Positions 56,082 to 64,000 of a DNA stretch of 64,000 nt are shown here, piece by piece. Both the position numbers and the translations under genes were made by a program. Where the stretch lies: NCBI GenBank assembly GCA_963785765.1, contig CAWAWM010000002.1, positions 1 to 64,000 on the forward strand. Reading direction: 5' to 3'. The notes beneath the pieces were generated by a model. It saw only the letters and a program-made list of their open reading frames with translations, had not been told where the DNA came from and made no database searches. This DNA is from DATBGO01 sp963785765. Its GTDB lineage: Bacteria; Actinomycetota; Actinomycetes; Streptosporangiales; Streptosporangiaceae. Every line of letters begins with the position of its first letter. The first letter of the stretch is position 1.

Positions 56082-57800
56082 CTAGGGGGTGGTTGTGACG
56101 GGGGAGGCGGATTCGGGATGAGCGGCCGGGGGCGCCGTGGCCGGGAGCTCCAGCCCGGCGGCGGCCGGGATGTACCAGGGCAGGCGCGGCAGCCGGGACC
56201 GGGTCCCCACCGCCGCCACCACGCGGTCCGGGCGGACGAGGACGGTCAGCGCCGGGTCGGCTACTATGGCGCGCAATCCGGCGGGCGCTGCGTCGCGGGC
56301 GAGACGGACGTCGATCCAGCCGGCGTCCCGTTGTCGGTTCGGCCCTGGGGGCGTGCCGGTCTCAGGTGCGCTGATCCGCGCCAGGATGAGGCCGTGCCGA
56401 CGGCAGAAATCGGCCAGTCCGGCGTCGGGGCGCCGGGCGGTCAGCACGGCGGGGCGTCCGGCGAGGATGGCGTCCAGCCGGACCGGCGTGCCGTCGCCGA
56501 CGGACACCAGCGGGTTCGGGATCAGGCCGCCGGACCGCAGCCCGGGGGGAATGCCGGCCGGGAGGAAGCGTCGCGAGAATGGCTGCAGGGCGCCGGCCTT
56601 GAGCCGCGGTGTGGCCGTGGAGCCCATGGCCTGGCAGATGCGTTCGCTGCGGACCGCGGCGGCCAGGGCGATCCGGCGGACGGCGGCGGCGCGGTCCTGC
56701 CCGCCGGTCATCGCCCAGCCGACCCGGACGGCCTTTCTTATCAGGGCCCGGGCGTGCGGGCGGCGTTCGGTCTCGTAGCTGGCCAGCAGGTCCGGCGCGG
56801 CCCGGCCGGTCAGCACGTGGGCGAGCTTCCAGGCCAGGTTGTCGGCGTCGCGCAGCCCGGCGGCCAGGCCCTGGCCGATGAACGGCGGGGTGAGGTGGGC
56901 GGCGTCGCCGAGCAGGAAGACCCGCCCGGCGCGGAAGCGAGACGCCAGCCGGGCCCGGAACGTGTAGCTGGCGCTGCGGATGATCTCCAGGCCGTCCAGG
57001 TCGCCGCGCCCGGTCCACGGGCGCAGCAGGGCGCCGAGAGAGGCCGGGGTGGTCAGGCCGGCTTCGTCCTCGCCGTCGCCCAGCTGGAACTCCCAGCGGT
57101 ACCTGTCGCCGGTGACGTGCATGAAGGTGGCGGGCCTGGCCGGGTCGCAGATCTGCTCCACGCCGTCCCAGGTATCCAGGCCGGTCTCGGCCCTGATGTC
57201 GACCACGAGCCAGCGCTCGGTGAAGCCCAGGTCCTCCATGGTGATCCCGGCCAGCTGGCGGATGGTGCTGTTGGCGCCGTCGCAGCCCAGCACGACCCGG
57301 CCGGTGAACGTCCGCGGCTGGCCGGCGACGCGGGCGTGTACCCGGACCGGGTCCGCGATAAGCGTGTCCAGGGCGCCGTCCAGCCCGGTCACTTCGGCGC
57401 CGCGGCAGAAGCTGATCAGCGGGTGCTGGTCGACCCGGGCAAGCAGCAGCTCTTCCAGGTCGGGCTGGTGGAACATGTTGGCCTGGGGGAAGCCATGCTG
57501 GCTGGGCCGCTGGTCGCGGCTGAACTCGGCCATCACGTGGTGCCTGGCGTCCAGCAGGCGTAGTCCGCTGCCGGGCCGGGACCGGGCCAAGAAGCCCTCG
57601 CTCACGCCGATCCGGTCCAGGACCCTGGCGACTTCGTCGTCCAGGTGTACCGCCCGGGGCAGCGGGTGGGGTTCCAGGTAGCGTTCCAGCAGGGTGACGG
57701 GAATCCCGGAGTCGGCCAGCAGCAGGGCCGCGGTGCACCCGGCCGGGCCGGCGCCGACGACGATGACGGGCCGGGAGTTCGCGGGGTACTGGTCGTTCAT
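56082..57800 (-). CDS. FAD-dependent aromatic hydroxylase (MhpA-like)
   Basis: A 572-residue flavoprotein monooxygenase. FAD motifs: VIVVGAGPAGCTAALLLADS at the N-terminus, GCDGANSTIRQLAGI in the middle, and AGRVFLLGDAAHLTPPFIGQ ending in the substrate-proximal helix. The C-terminal ~170 residues form the thioredoxin-like domain found in phenol and 3-(3-hydroxyphenyl)propionate hydroxylases. It should hydroxylate a phenolic substrate next to an existing OH to give a catechol, the substrate type for the extradiol enzyme at 60653. Confidence 0.9.
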   Translation of the reverse strand: MNDQYPANSRPVIVVGAGPAGCTAALLLADSGIPVTLLERYLEPHPLPRAVHLDDEVARVLDRIGVSEGFLARSRPGSGLRLLDARHHVMAEFSRDQRPSQHGFPQANMFHQPDLEELLLARVDQHPLISFCRGAEVTGLDGALDTLIADPVRVHARVAGQPRTFTGRVVLGCDGANSTIRQLAGITMEDLGFTERWLVVDIRAETGLDTWDGVEQICDPARPATFMHVTGDRYRWEFQLGDGEDEAGLTTPASLGALLRPWTGRGDLDGLEIIRSASYTFRARLASRFRAGRVFLLGDAAHLTPPFIGQGLAAGLRDADNLAWKLAHVLTGRAAPDLLASYETERRPHARALIRKAVRVGWAMTGGQDRAAAVRRIALAAAVRSERICQAMGSTATPRLKAGALQPFSRRFLPAGIPPGLRSGGLIPNPLVSVGDGTPVRLDAILAGRPAVLTARRPDAGLADFCRRHGLILARISAPETGTPPGPNRQRDAGWIDVRLARDAAPAGLRAIVADPALTVLVRPDRVVAAVGTRSRLPRLPWYIPAAAGLELPATAPPAAHPESASPVTTTP

Positions 57801-57821
57801 GGTCGTGGTCCCTTCTGCGGG

Positions 57822-59701
57822 TCATTTCACGGCGATCGGGGGGGCCGTCGCGGGCCCGCAGCGGACGGTGAGGGCGAACCCGGCTACCGCGTCGCGCACG
57901 CGGTCCGGGTCGGCGCGGGTCACGGTGAGGACCAGCCGCCCGTGCTTCGTGCGCGGCGGTGACCTGGGAGTCGGCCAGGCCCGCCGTAGCCAGCGCCTCG
58001 GTCACGGCGCGGACGGCGGTATCCGCGGCCAGCGCGGGCTTGAACGGCTTGCCCACCGAGGTGAGCGGGATGGCGTCGACCGGGTAGATGCGCTTGGGCC
58101 GGGCGGCGGCCTCGCCGATGGCGGTGTCGGCCCACGCCAGCAGGTCGGTCTCGTCGAACCGGCCGGGGGCGGCCGGGACGACGTAGGCGACCGGGACCTC
58201 GCCGGAGTGCCGGTCGGGGTGCCCCACGGCCGCCGCGGCGCGGACCGCGGGGTGAGCCAGCAGCGCGTCCTCGATCACCCGGGGGTCGATGTTGTGGCCG
58301 CCGCGGATGATCAGGTCCTTGGCCCGCCCGGTCAGGGATACGAAGCCGTCGGCGTCCACCTGGCCCAGGTCGCCGGTGTCCAGCCAGCCGTCTCGCACGA
58401 TGCCGTCCCGGCTGACCCGGGGACCGCCGAGAGCGGGGTCGGTGACGTACCCGGCGAACACCGCGGGCCCGCCGATGACCAGTACACCGGTCTCGCCCGG
58501 GCCGCAGTCGGTCCAGGACCCGTCGTCGGCGATCATGACGGCCTTGATCTGCTGCCCGGGCAGGACGCGGCCGACCGATCCGGGGCGTTCCTCGCCGGGC
58601 CTGGTCCAGGTGCTGGCGCAGGTGGCCTCGGTCAGTCCGTAGCCTTCCAGCAGGCGCCGCCCGGTGTGCGCGGCGAAGTCCTCGCGCACCGAGGCGGGCA
58701 GCGGGGCCGCGCCCGCGATCGGCAGGCGCAGCGTGCTGATGTCGGCGTCGACCGGGACCTGCGCCAGGGTGCCGTAGACGGTGGGGACGGCCGACATCGC
58801 CGCGATCTGGTAGTGCTCGATGATCTGCCAGAACCGGGTGTACAGGGCCTTGTCGCGGTAGCCGGCCGGGCCGGGCCACACCACCCGGGCGCCGCTGAAC
58901 ATCGGGGCGATGCCGGTGACGATCAGGGCGTTGACGTGGAACAGCGGCAGCCCGCCCAGCATCGCCTCCCCGGGCGCCAGCCCGCTGCACACGGCGATCC
59001 CCCGGCCGCAGGCCAGCTGGTTGGCGTGGGTGTGCGCGGCGACCTTCGGGGCGCCGGTGGTCCCCCCGGTGTGCACGAACGCGGCCAGATCGCCCGCCTT
59101 GGGCAGGTCCGCGCCGGCCAGGTGGCCGGCGGGCTGCCCGGCGGTCACCTCGTCCAGGTAGGCGACGAACGGCCCGCGGCCGTCCGGCGTGCCGTCGGCG
59201 GGCGCGTCACCGGTCGCCAGGGCGGGCGGGACGCCGTGGGCGCCGTCGGGCCGCAGGGCCAGGACGGCGGTCATGCCCGGCCTGGCGGGCCACCTCGAGC
59301 AGCCGCGGCCACAGCTGCGGGTCCAGCTCGGGCCCGGCCGCGACCAGGACCCGGGATCCCGTCCGGCGGACCAGCTCGGCGATCCGCTCGCTGGACAGTG
59401 CGGGGTTGACCGGGGCGGCGATCCCGACGGCCTGCGCGGCCAGCGTGGCCGCGTACAGCATCGAGGTGTTGACGCTGGACAGCGTCACCGCGTCGCCGCG
59501 CCGCACCCCCAGGGCGGTCAGCGCGTTGGCGATCCGCGTCACCGTGCCCGCCAGCTCGGCGTAGGTCCAGTCCAGGCAGCGGGTGTGATCGGCCGGGTCG
59601 GGGATCCACTGGGTGGCGATGCTGTCCGGCCAGGCGCGGGCGGCGTCGAGCAGCAGCTGGTAGGTCGACTCCGGCAGCGGCAGGATTTCTTTCGTGGTCA
59701 T
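57822..59701 (-). CDS. Acyl-CoA ligase (AMP-binding), two frameshifts
   Basis: A ligase of about 625 residues assembled from three frame segments. From ATG 59701: LLLDAARAWPDSIATQWIPD and AALSSERIAEL-like region to VARQAG. One-base shift near 59270, then FVHTGGTTGAPKVAAHTHAN (P-loop), LEGYGLTEATCAST and GWLDTGDLGQVDADGFVSLT. A second shift near 57955 leads into HGRLVLTVTRADPDRVRDAV and the stop at 57822. It would activate a carboxylic acid (aryl or alkyl) as the CoA thioester. The start ATG overlaps the FAH stop (ATGA). Confidence 0.87.
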
Positions 59702-60656
59702 GGCGTCTTCCCGATGACGGTGTTGTGCTGGGTGCCCAGGTCGAGCTGCCCGTCGGGGGAGGCGATCGTCGCGGTGATGACGTCGCCGTCGTGCAGGTAG
59801 CGGGGGTTGACCGCCTGCCGCTGGAAGAACAGCTTCCACCGGGTGGCGGGCGGCAGCAGCCCGGCGACCAGCCCGGCGATCTTGGCCGGTGCCTTCAGCG
59901 CGGTGCCGCCGGGCGTGCCGGTCAGCAGCAGGTCGCCCGGGGCCAGCGGCTGGAACCGGGACAGCAGGGTCAGCGCCTGCGCCGGCCGGACGATCATGTC
60001 CGCGGTGGTGCTGTCCTGGCGGACCTCGCCGTTGACCCGCAGGGTCAGCCGCAGCGAGCCCAGCCGGGCCAGGTCGGCCGCGTCGACCAGGGTCAGCCAC
60101 GGTCCGACGGGGGTGAAGGTGGGGTAGGACTTAGACTCGTAGAACTGGGTCTTGATCAGCTGGATCTGCCGGGCGCTGACGTCGTCGGCGACCACGAGCG
60201 CCGCGACGTAGCGGGCCAGGTCCGCCTCGGTCACCGTGGTGCCGACCGGCAGGTCCGCGCCGATGACCAGGCCGAGCTCGACCTCGTAGTCGAGGAACCC
60301 GACTCCGTCCGGGCGGATGATGTCTCCGCCCGGCCCGGTGATGGAGTGCGAGGCCTTGCGGAAGAAGGCCGCCGGGACCGTGTCCGGGTCAAACCCGGAG
60401 TCGATCGCGTGCGATCGGTAGTTCACCGCCTGCGCCACCACGCGCGCCGGAGCGGTCACCGGGCTGAGCAGGTCCACCGACTCCGCGGGCACCGCGGCCT
60501 GCGGCGCGGCGGCCTGCGCGGTCTCGATCGCCACCGCCAGGGCCGCCGGTCGGCGAGCAGCCCGGCCGTCGTGTCGGCGGGCAGGTCCAGCCGGACCAGC
60601 CCGGCCGGCGTGACCGCCCACCATCCGTCGGCGGTGCGGGCCAGGCGGGCGCTCAT
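59698..60656 (-). CDS. Fumarylacetoacetate-hydrolase-family enzyme, frameshifted
   Basis: A ~318-residue FAH-fold enzyme. Metal ligands sit in GFLDYEVELGLVIGADLPVG (E-x-E) and the following VVADDVSARQIQLIKTQFY; the C-terminus reads GDVITATIASPDGQLDLGTQ. From ATG 60656 the N-terminal part (WAVTPAGLVRLDLPADTTAG) needs a one-base shift near 60545 to join. FAH-family members include hydratases, decarboxylases and C-C hydrolases of ring-cleavage products, which suits its position after the dioxygenase. Confidence 0.87.
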
Positions 60657-61807
60657 GAGCTCATCGCCTTGATCAGCCCGCGCAGCGCGTGCAGGTCAAT
60701 CTCATTGCCCTTGCCGCGCAGGGCCTTAATCGCCGCCACGACAACGCCCGGGTCCTTGGTGCCGGTGAACTCCGCGGTGGCCCTCGGGCCCCACTGGGCC
60801 AGGCCGCTGACCGACAGTGGGGCCCAGCCGGGTTCCATCGCGGCGTCGAACAAATCGCCGTCGGCGTAGTGCTCGAACATCGCCCGGTCGGGGTCGCGCC
60901 AGTAGTCGAAGATCTGGCTGCCCTGGATGTGCCGGCCCAGGCCCCAGGCGTGCCGGTAGCCGCGCTCGCGCAGGTACTCGCCGCTGGCGGCGACCTCGTC
61001 CAGGTCGGTGAGCTGGTAGGCCGAGTGCACGTATTCGGTGCGCGGCTGCAGCAGCATGGCCAGGGTGTGATGGTCGGCCGGGACACTGCCCAGGTCGCAG
61101 CGGATGAACGCCATCACCGGGCCGCGGTCCCGCTGCCCGTCCAGGTACAGGAAATCGCTGACGATCAGCCCGAGCGTGCCCAGGTACCAGTCCAGGGCGG
61201 CGCGGAACCGGGTGGTGCCCAGCACCACGTGCCCCAGCCGCTCGATCTCCGCGGCCCGCCGCGCCGGCCGCTGGGCGACGTTGACGCGGACCGGCCCGGC
61301 GCCGAAGTTCAGCGGCAACGGGGCACGCTCGGGCAGCGCGGGCAGCTCCGGGACGCCGTGCACCACCCGCACCGGGAACCCGCTGGGATCACGGAGCAAG
61401 ACGGCGCGGCCGCCCCAATGCGCGGTGACCGTCCCGCCGGTGCCGCGGGCCAGCCGGTCAAGGTCACCCCGCTCGGCGGCCTGGAAGGCAGCCCCGGCGA
61501 AGCGGGGACGCGGGCCGCGGCGGACCACCAGGCACGCGGCAGCCGCCTGCCGGCCGCGCAGCAGCAGCGTGTCCGGCGTCCGGTCGGCGACGGTGAAGCC
61601 GAAGTCGGTGCCGAACCGCTCGGCACGGTCCAGGTCCGGCTTCTCGAACTCCAGCCACGCCAGGCCGGCCACCTTGACCAGGGGATTCCTCGACCGCCCG
61701 GGGTGTTCCCGGGGGAGCGCCCCGGTGTCGCTGTGCAGCGAGCGGTGCGGGTCTTCCTTCTTTCCCTGGGTCGCCGGGGTCCGGGCCGGGCTCAGATCTG
61801 CCGTCAT
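60653..61807 (-). CDS. Extradiol-dioxygenase-like VOC protein
   Basis: A 384-residue protein with two VOC modules: VAGLAWLEFEKPDLDRAERF in the N-terminal half and RLGHVVLGTTRFRAALDWYL, LQPRTEYVHSAYQLTDLDEV, GLGRHIQGSQIFDYWRDPDR in the C-terminal half. H in LGHVV, H in GRHIQGSQ and E in MFEHYADGD are the expected iron ligands of catechol 2,3-dioxygenase-type enzymes. Probably opens a catechol ring. ATG 61807 follows GAGGGAACC. First gene of the operon. Confidence 0.85.
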   Translation of the reverse strand: MTADLSPARTPATQGKKEDPHRSLHSDTGALPREHPGRSRNPLVKVAGLAWLEFEKPDLDRAERFGTDFGFTVADRTPDTLLLRGRQAAAACLVVRRGPRPRFAGAAFQAAERGDLDRLARGTGGTVTAHWGGRAVLLRDPSGFPVRVVHGVPELPALPERAPLPLNFGAGPVRVNVAQRPARRAAEIERLGHVVLGTTRFRAALDWYLGTLGLIVSDFLYLDGQRDRGPVMAFIRCDLGSVPADHHTLAMLLQPRTEYVHSAYQLTDLDEVAASGEYLRERGYRHAWGLGRHIQGSQIFDYWRDPDRAMFEHYADGDLFDAAMEPGWAPLSVSGLAQWGPRATAEFTGTKDPGVVVAAIKALRGKGNEIDLHALRGLIKAMSS

Positions 61808-61859
61808 GATCGGTTCCCTCACTTCCGAGAACTGAATGCTTTGATCACTCTTGTAATCA

Positions 61860-61888
61860 ATCATCAGTTATGACGGAACTAATGTCAA
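61860..61888 (-). promoter_or_regulatory. Candidate promoter of the ring-cleavage operon
   Basis: On the minus strand TTGACA (61888-61883) is followed 17 bases later by GATGAT (61865-61860). It lies about 55 bp upstream of the dioxygenase start in an unusually AT-rich stretch with TGATTGATTACAAGAGTGATCA, which may bind a regulator. Confidence 0.5.
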
Positions 61889-62105
61889 GCGCTGGCCTGG
61901 CCGGCTGAAGCACCCCGGGTGCCGGGAGCAGCGGAGCGAGCGAAAGAACGCGTTCATCGCCGCCGGGCTGCAGGCCGCACGGGCGTTCAGCAGCCGCAAC
62001 GCCGGCCCGGTCCTCGGGCACCTGCTGCTCGGGCTGGCCGACCTGGCCGCCGGGGCGGTCGCGCTGGCCTGGCCGGGGCCGACCGCGCTGGTCCTGGTCC
62101 TGATC

Positions 62106-62474
62106 GTGGGCGTATGGGCGGTCATCGCCGGCCTGGTGGAGTCCTCCGCCGCGTTCCGGTCCGGCGAGCCGGCCGGGACCCGGGCCATCCTCATCCTGGG
62201 CGGGCTGGTCACCATCGCGTTCGGCGTGGTGCTGTGCGCCCGCCCCGGCATCGGCGCGATCACCCTCGCGCTGCTGTTCGGCCTGTTCAACCTCATCTAC
62301 GGGGCCTGGATGCTCGGCCAGGGCATCGAGCTGCGCCGTACCGGCAAGGCCCTGCACTCCGCCATGCGGGAAAAGAACGCCAGGCCAAGCCCGATCGCCA
62401 GCCTGGTTCACCGTCAGCGAGCCCGGCGTATGGAGGGGAGCGTGCTGATGGGGAAGGCCGGTGGTGGCTGCTAG
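62106..62474 (+). CDS. DUF308/HdeD-like membrane protein (start uncertain)
   Basis: The frame encodes membrane segments typical of HdeD/DUF308: VGVWAVIAGLVESSAAF, AILILGGLVTIAFGVVLCA, GIGAITLALLFGLFNLIYGA. In the same frame the sequence upstream to about 61920 also reads as protein (GHLLLGLADLAAGAVALAWP), but no ATG, GTG or TTG is found there, so the true start is missing or lies earlier. GTG 62106 is only the first possible start. Role: unknown; acid resistance is known for E. coli HdeD. Confidence 0.6.
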   Translation: MGVWAVIAGLVESSAAFRSGEPAGTRAILILGGLVTIAFGVVLCARPGIGAITLALLFGLFNLIYGAWMLGQGIELRRTGKALHSAMREKNARPSPIASLVHRQRARRMEGSVLMGKAGGGC

Positions 62475-62600
62475 CCGCCGCGATGCTCTCGCTGGTCCTC
62501 GCCGCGTGCACGAGCACGACCGGTCAGCCGGGCTCCGGGACCGCGACGACCGCCGCGCTGGCGCTGCTGCGTGCCGCAGACGCCGTCACGGTTGGCCGGG
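62466..62600 (+). pseudogene. Lipoprotein signal-peptide remnant
   Basis: A second plus-strand frame reads RWWLLAAAMLSLVLAACTST followed by TGQPGSGTATTAALALL: a lipobox (LAAC) and a start of a mature lipoprotein. No in-frame start with a ribosome binding site precedes it and the frame runs into the opposite-strand gene at 62586. Probably a broken gene end. Confidence 0.4.
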
Positions 62601-63761
62601 GGTGCCCGTCGTGGCGTGCCGGGGGGCCGGCCGTCCGTAGCGATGGCGGAAGAACAGGTAGGCCGGGAGCCCGGCCAGCAGCAGGAGCCAGTAGGAGGCG
62701 ATCCGGTAGGCGAGGGTCGCCAGGACGGCGCAGCCGGGGCGGACGCCGGCCAGGATCAGCAGCCCGCTGAGGCTCGCCTCGACGATGCCCAGCCCGCCCG
62801 GGGTGAGCGGAAGGAGCGCGAGGATGCCGGCGGCGGAGTAGGCCAGCAGCACCAGGGAGGGCCGCGGCTCGGCCCCGGTGGCGCGCAGTGCGGCCAGCAG
62901 GCAGCCGTAGTCGAAGCCGAGCCGGCCGGCGGTCAGCACGACCGCCTGCCGCCATTTGCGGCCCAGCACCGCCCCGATCGTGTCGCGTTCGGCCAGCAGC
63001 CGCTGGTCCAGGCCGGTCACGGGCTGCCGATGCCCGCGGGTGACCTTGTTCCACAGGCTCTGCGCTGCGCGCCCGAGTGTTGCCAGCGGCCGGTCGGTGC
63101 GCAGCACGATCACGCCGAAGATCGCGTACAGGACGAACCCGGCCAGGCCCAGCAGTGCGGTATGTACGAGCCCGGGGCTGACCGCCGCGCCGCCCAGGAT
63201 GGTGGGCAGCGCGAACAGCGGCAGCGCCAGCAGGCCGCCGACGCCGAGCAGCGAGAACGCGGTCAGCCCGCCGACGGCGGTGTCGGTATCGAACCCAGCG
63301 GTGGTGAGCATACGGAACTGGACGGCGGCGCCGGCCGCGTCGCCGCCGGGCAGGCTGTCGGTGACCGCGTTGCCGGCCAGCCCGGCGGTGACCACGGCGA
63401 ACCAGCCCCGGGTGCGCAGCGCCAGCCGCTGCAAGGCGAAATTGCAGGTGAACGAGACCAGCTCGGCGGCCAGCGCGACGGTGAACCAGACCGGGTTCAG
63501 CGTCGACAGTCGCGGCCAGGCGCCCAGCACCGCGATGAGGCTGGGCAGCACGAGGTAGATGGCCGCGCCGGCCACGGCGATCACCATGGCCCGCTTGATG
63601 ACGGTCTTCCAGGGCGGCGGATGCGCCTGCGCCGCGTCGATGGCAGCGGCCTTCGCCGCGACCGCAGCGGATCTCCCGGCGTCCTCGGGTGTTCCGCCGG
63701 GGTGCGGAGAATCCCGGCCAGCCCTCACGCCGTCCATCATTCCTGATAACGGGGACCGCAC
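62586..63761 (-). CDS. UPF0104/LPG-synthase transmembrane-like flippase protein
   Basis: A ~391-residue polytopic protein: VIKRAMVIAVAGAAIYLVLP, WFTVALAAELVSFTCNFALQ, AGLAGNAVTDSLPGGDAAGA, LLGVGGLLALPLFALPTILG and AYSAAGILALLPLTPGGLGI. The PGGDAAGA and TPGGLGIVE motifs belong to the lysylphosphatidylglycerol-synthase transmembrane region/UPF0104 family, which flips lipids. No catalytic soluble domain is present. One of several close Met codons near 63735-63761 is the start. Confidence 0.87.
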   Translation of the reverse strand: MRSPLSGMMDGVRAGRDSPHPGGTPEDAGRSAAVAAKAAAIDAAQAHPPPWKTVIKRAMVIAVAGAAIYLVLPSLIAVLGAWPRLSTLNPVWFTVALAAELVSFTCNFALQRLALRTRGWFAVVTAGLAGNAVTDSLPGGDAAGAAVQFRMLTTAGFDTDTAVGGLTAFSLLGVGGLLALPLFALPTILGGAAVSPGLVHTALLGLAGFVLYAIFGVIVLRTDRPLATLGRAAQSLWNKVTRGHRQPVTGLDQRLLAERDTIGAVLGRKWRQAVVLTAGRLGFDYGCLLAALRATGAEPRPSLVLLAYSAAGILALLPLTPGGLGIVEASLSGLLILAGVRPGCAVLATLAYRIASYWLLLLAGLPAYLFFRHRYGRPAPRHATTGTPGQP

Positions 63762-64000
63762 CCCGGACGGCGGCTTTCATCCTGGCCGTCTCTGGCCGCT
63801 CCGCGCGGGTATGCCCTGCCGGCGGGCCGGGCGTGCCGGCTTTGGTGGTGGTGCCCGCTGCAGTTCATCACGAGATCGGGTTCCCCTCGGTGGGCGCCGC
63901 CGGTGCCTCCATCCAGGGCCGGACCGCGGCCGCGGGCTCGGACCGGCGCGGCGGCCATCACCGGAGCGTCAGCATCCCTACGTTGCTGGTCGTGCCCGTG
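63762..64000. other. Right edge, no gene recognised
   Basis: No supported gene. The next gene lies outside the window. Confidence 0.4.

Noticed and set aside
56362..59274. A 970-codon frame that looks like a ligase fused to a long tail
   Set aside because: Only its first ~440 residues are the acyl-CoA ligase; beyond ~57955 it reads the FAD hydroxylase gene out of frame. A frameshift explains it, not a fusion.

Overview
The window is GC-rich DNA from an actinomycete. Coding bias, frequent GTG/TTG starts, VapBC modules, a RepSA-type plasmid replication remnant, a mycothiol-style DinB protein, an ICL2-type isocitrate lyase and a large LuxR (LAL) regulator all point to a soil or filamentous actinobacterium. 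The genus cannot be read from the sequence. About half the window (0-46 kb) looks like an accessory, recombination-worn region full of gene fragments. The right third (46.5-62 kb) looks like ordinary chromosome.

Left part (0-16 kb): a vapBC pair; a 3' fragment of a tRNA-Val gene with integrase-arm-like repeats; a minus-strand group (NTF2-like protein, two cupins, LAL regulator with a frameshift); a plus-strand group (carotenoid oxygenase, DUF998 membrane protein, adenosine/adenine deaminase, alpha/beta hydrolase); and a decayed actinomycete integrative element (repSA tail, xis with an internal stop, int N-terminus). A cation-diffusion-facilitator transporter and a broken TPR gene follow.

Middle part (16-46 kb): the notable structure. 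A 51-53 bp sequence equal to the 3' half of a tRNA-Tyr gene (anticodon loop to CCA, minus strand) occurs five times in the same orientation, at 16.05, 30.45, 38.54, 40.86 and 45.47 kb, with no 5' half at any copy. The copies cut the region into modules of 14.4, 8.1, 2.3 and 4.6 kb. The flanks recur in a mosaic: one ~395 bp flank lies left of copies 2 and 3, one ~210 bp flank lies right of copies 1 and 3, and one ~270 bp flank lies right of copies 4 and 5. Cargo includes isocitrate lyase, an acyl-CoA synthetase, a RodZ-like protein, a secreted repeat protein, an orphan PIN toxin, two ECF sigma factors with small partner proteins, and a TetR-linked cluster of small enzymes. No complete integrase is present. 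IS and group II intron debris is interspersed.

Right part (46-64 kb): alpha-glucan phosphorylase; an IS with an intact DDE transposase next to a 5'-truncated J-domain gene and an HspR-like MerR regulator; then a tight minus-strand operon (about 61.8 to 51.9 kb). In transcription order it encodes an extradiol-dioxygenase-like VOC protein, a fumarylacetoacetate-hydrolase-family enzyme, an acyl-CoA ligase, an FAD aromatic hydroxylase, a DoxX protein, polyhydroxyalkanoate synthase, an acyl-CoA dehydrogenase and an alpha/beta hydrolase. I infer an aromatic degradation route feeding acyl-CoA or polyester metabolism. A DUF308/HdeD-like protein and a UPF0104/LPG-synthase-like flippase end the window.

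Several otherwise well-kept genes carry single-base frameshifts (LAL regulator, ECF sigma factor, acyl-CoA dehydrogenase, acyl-CoA ligase twice, FAH enzyme, J-domain protein). Sequencing indels cannot be separated from real pseudogenes here.
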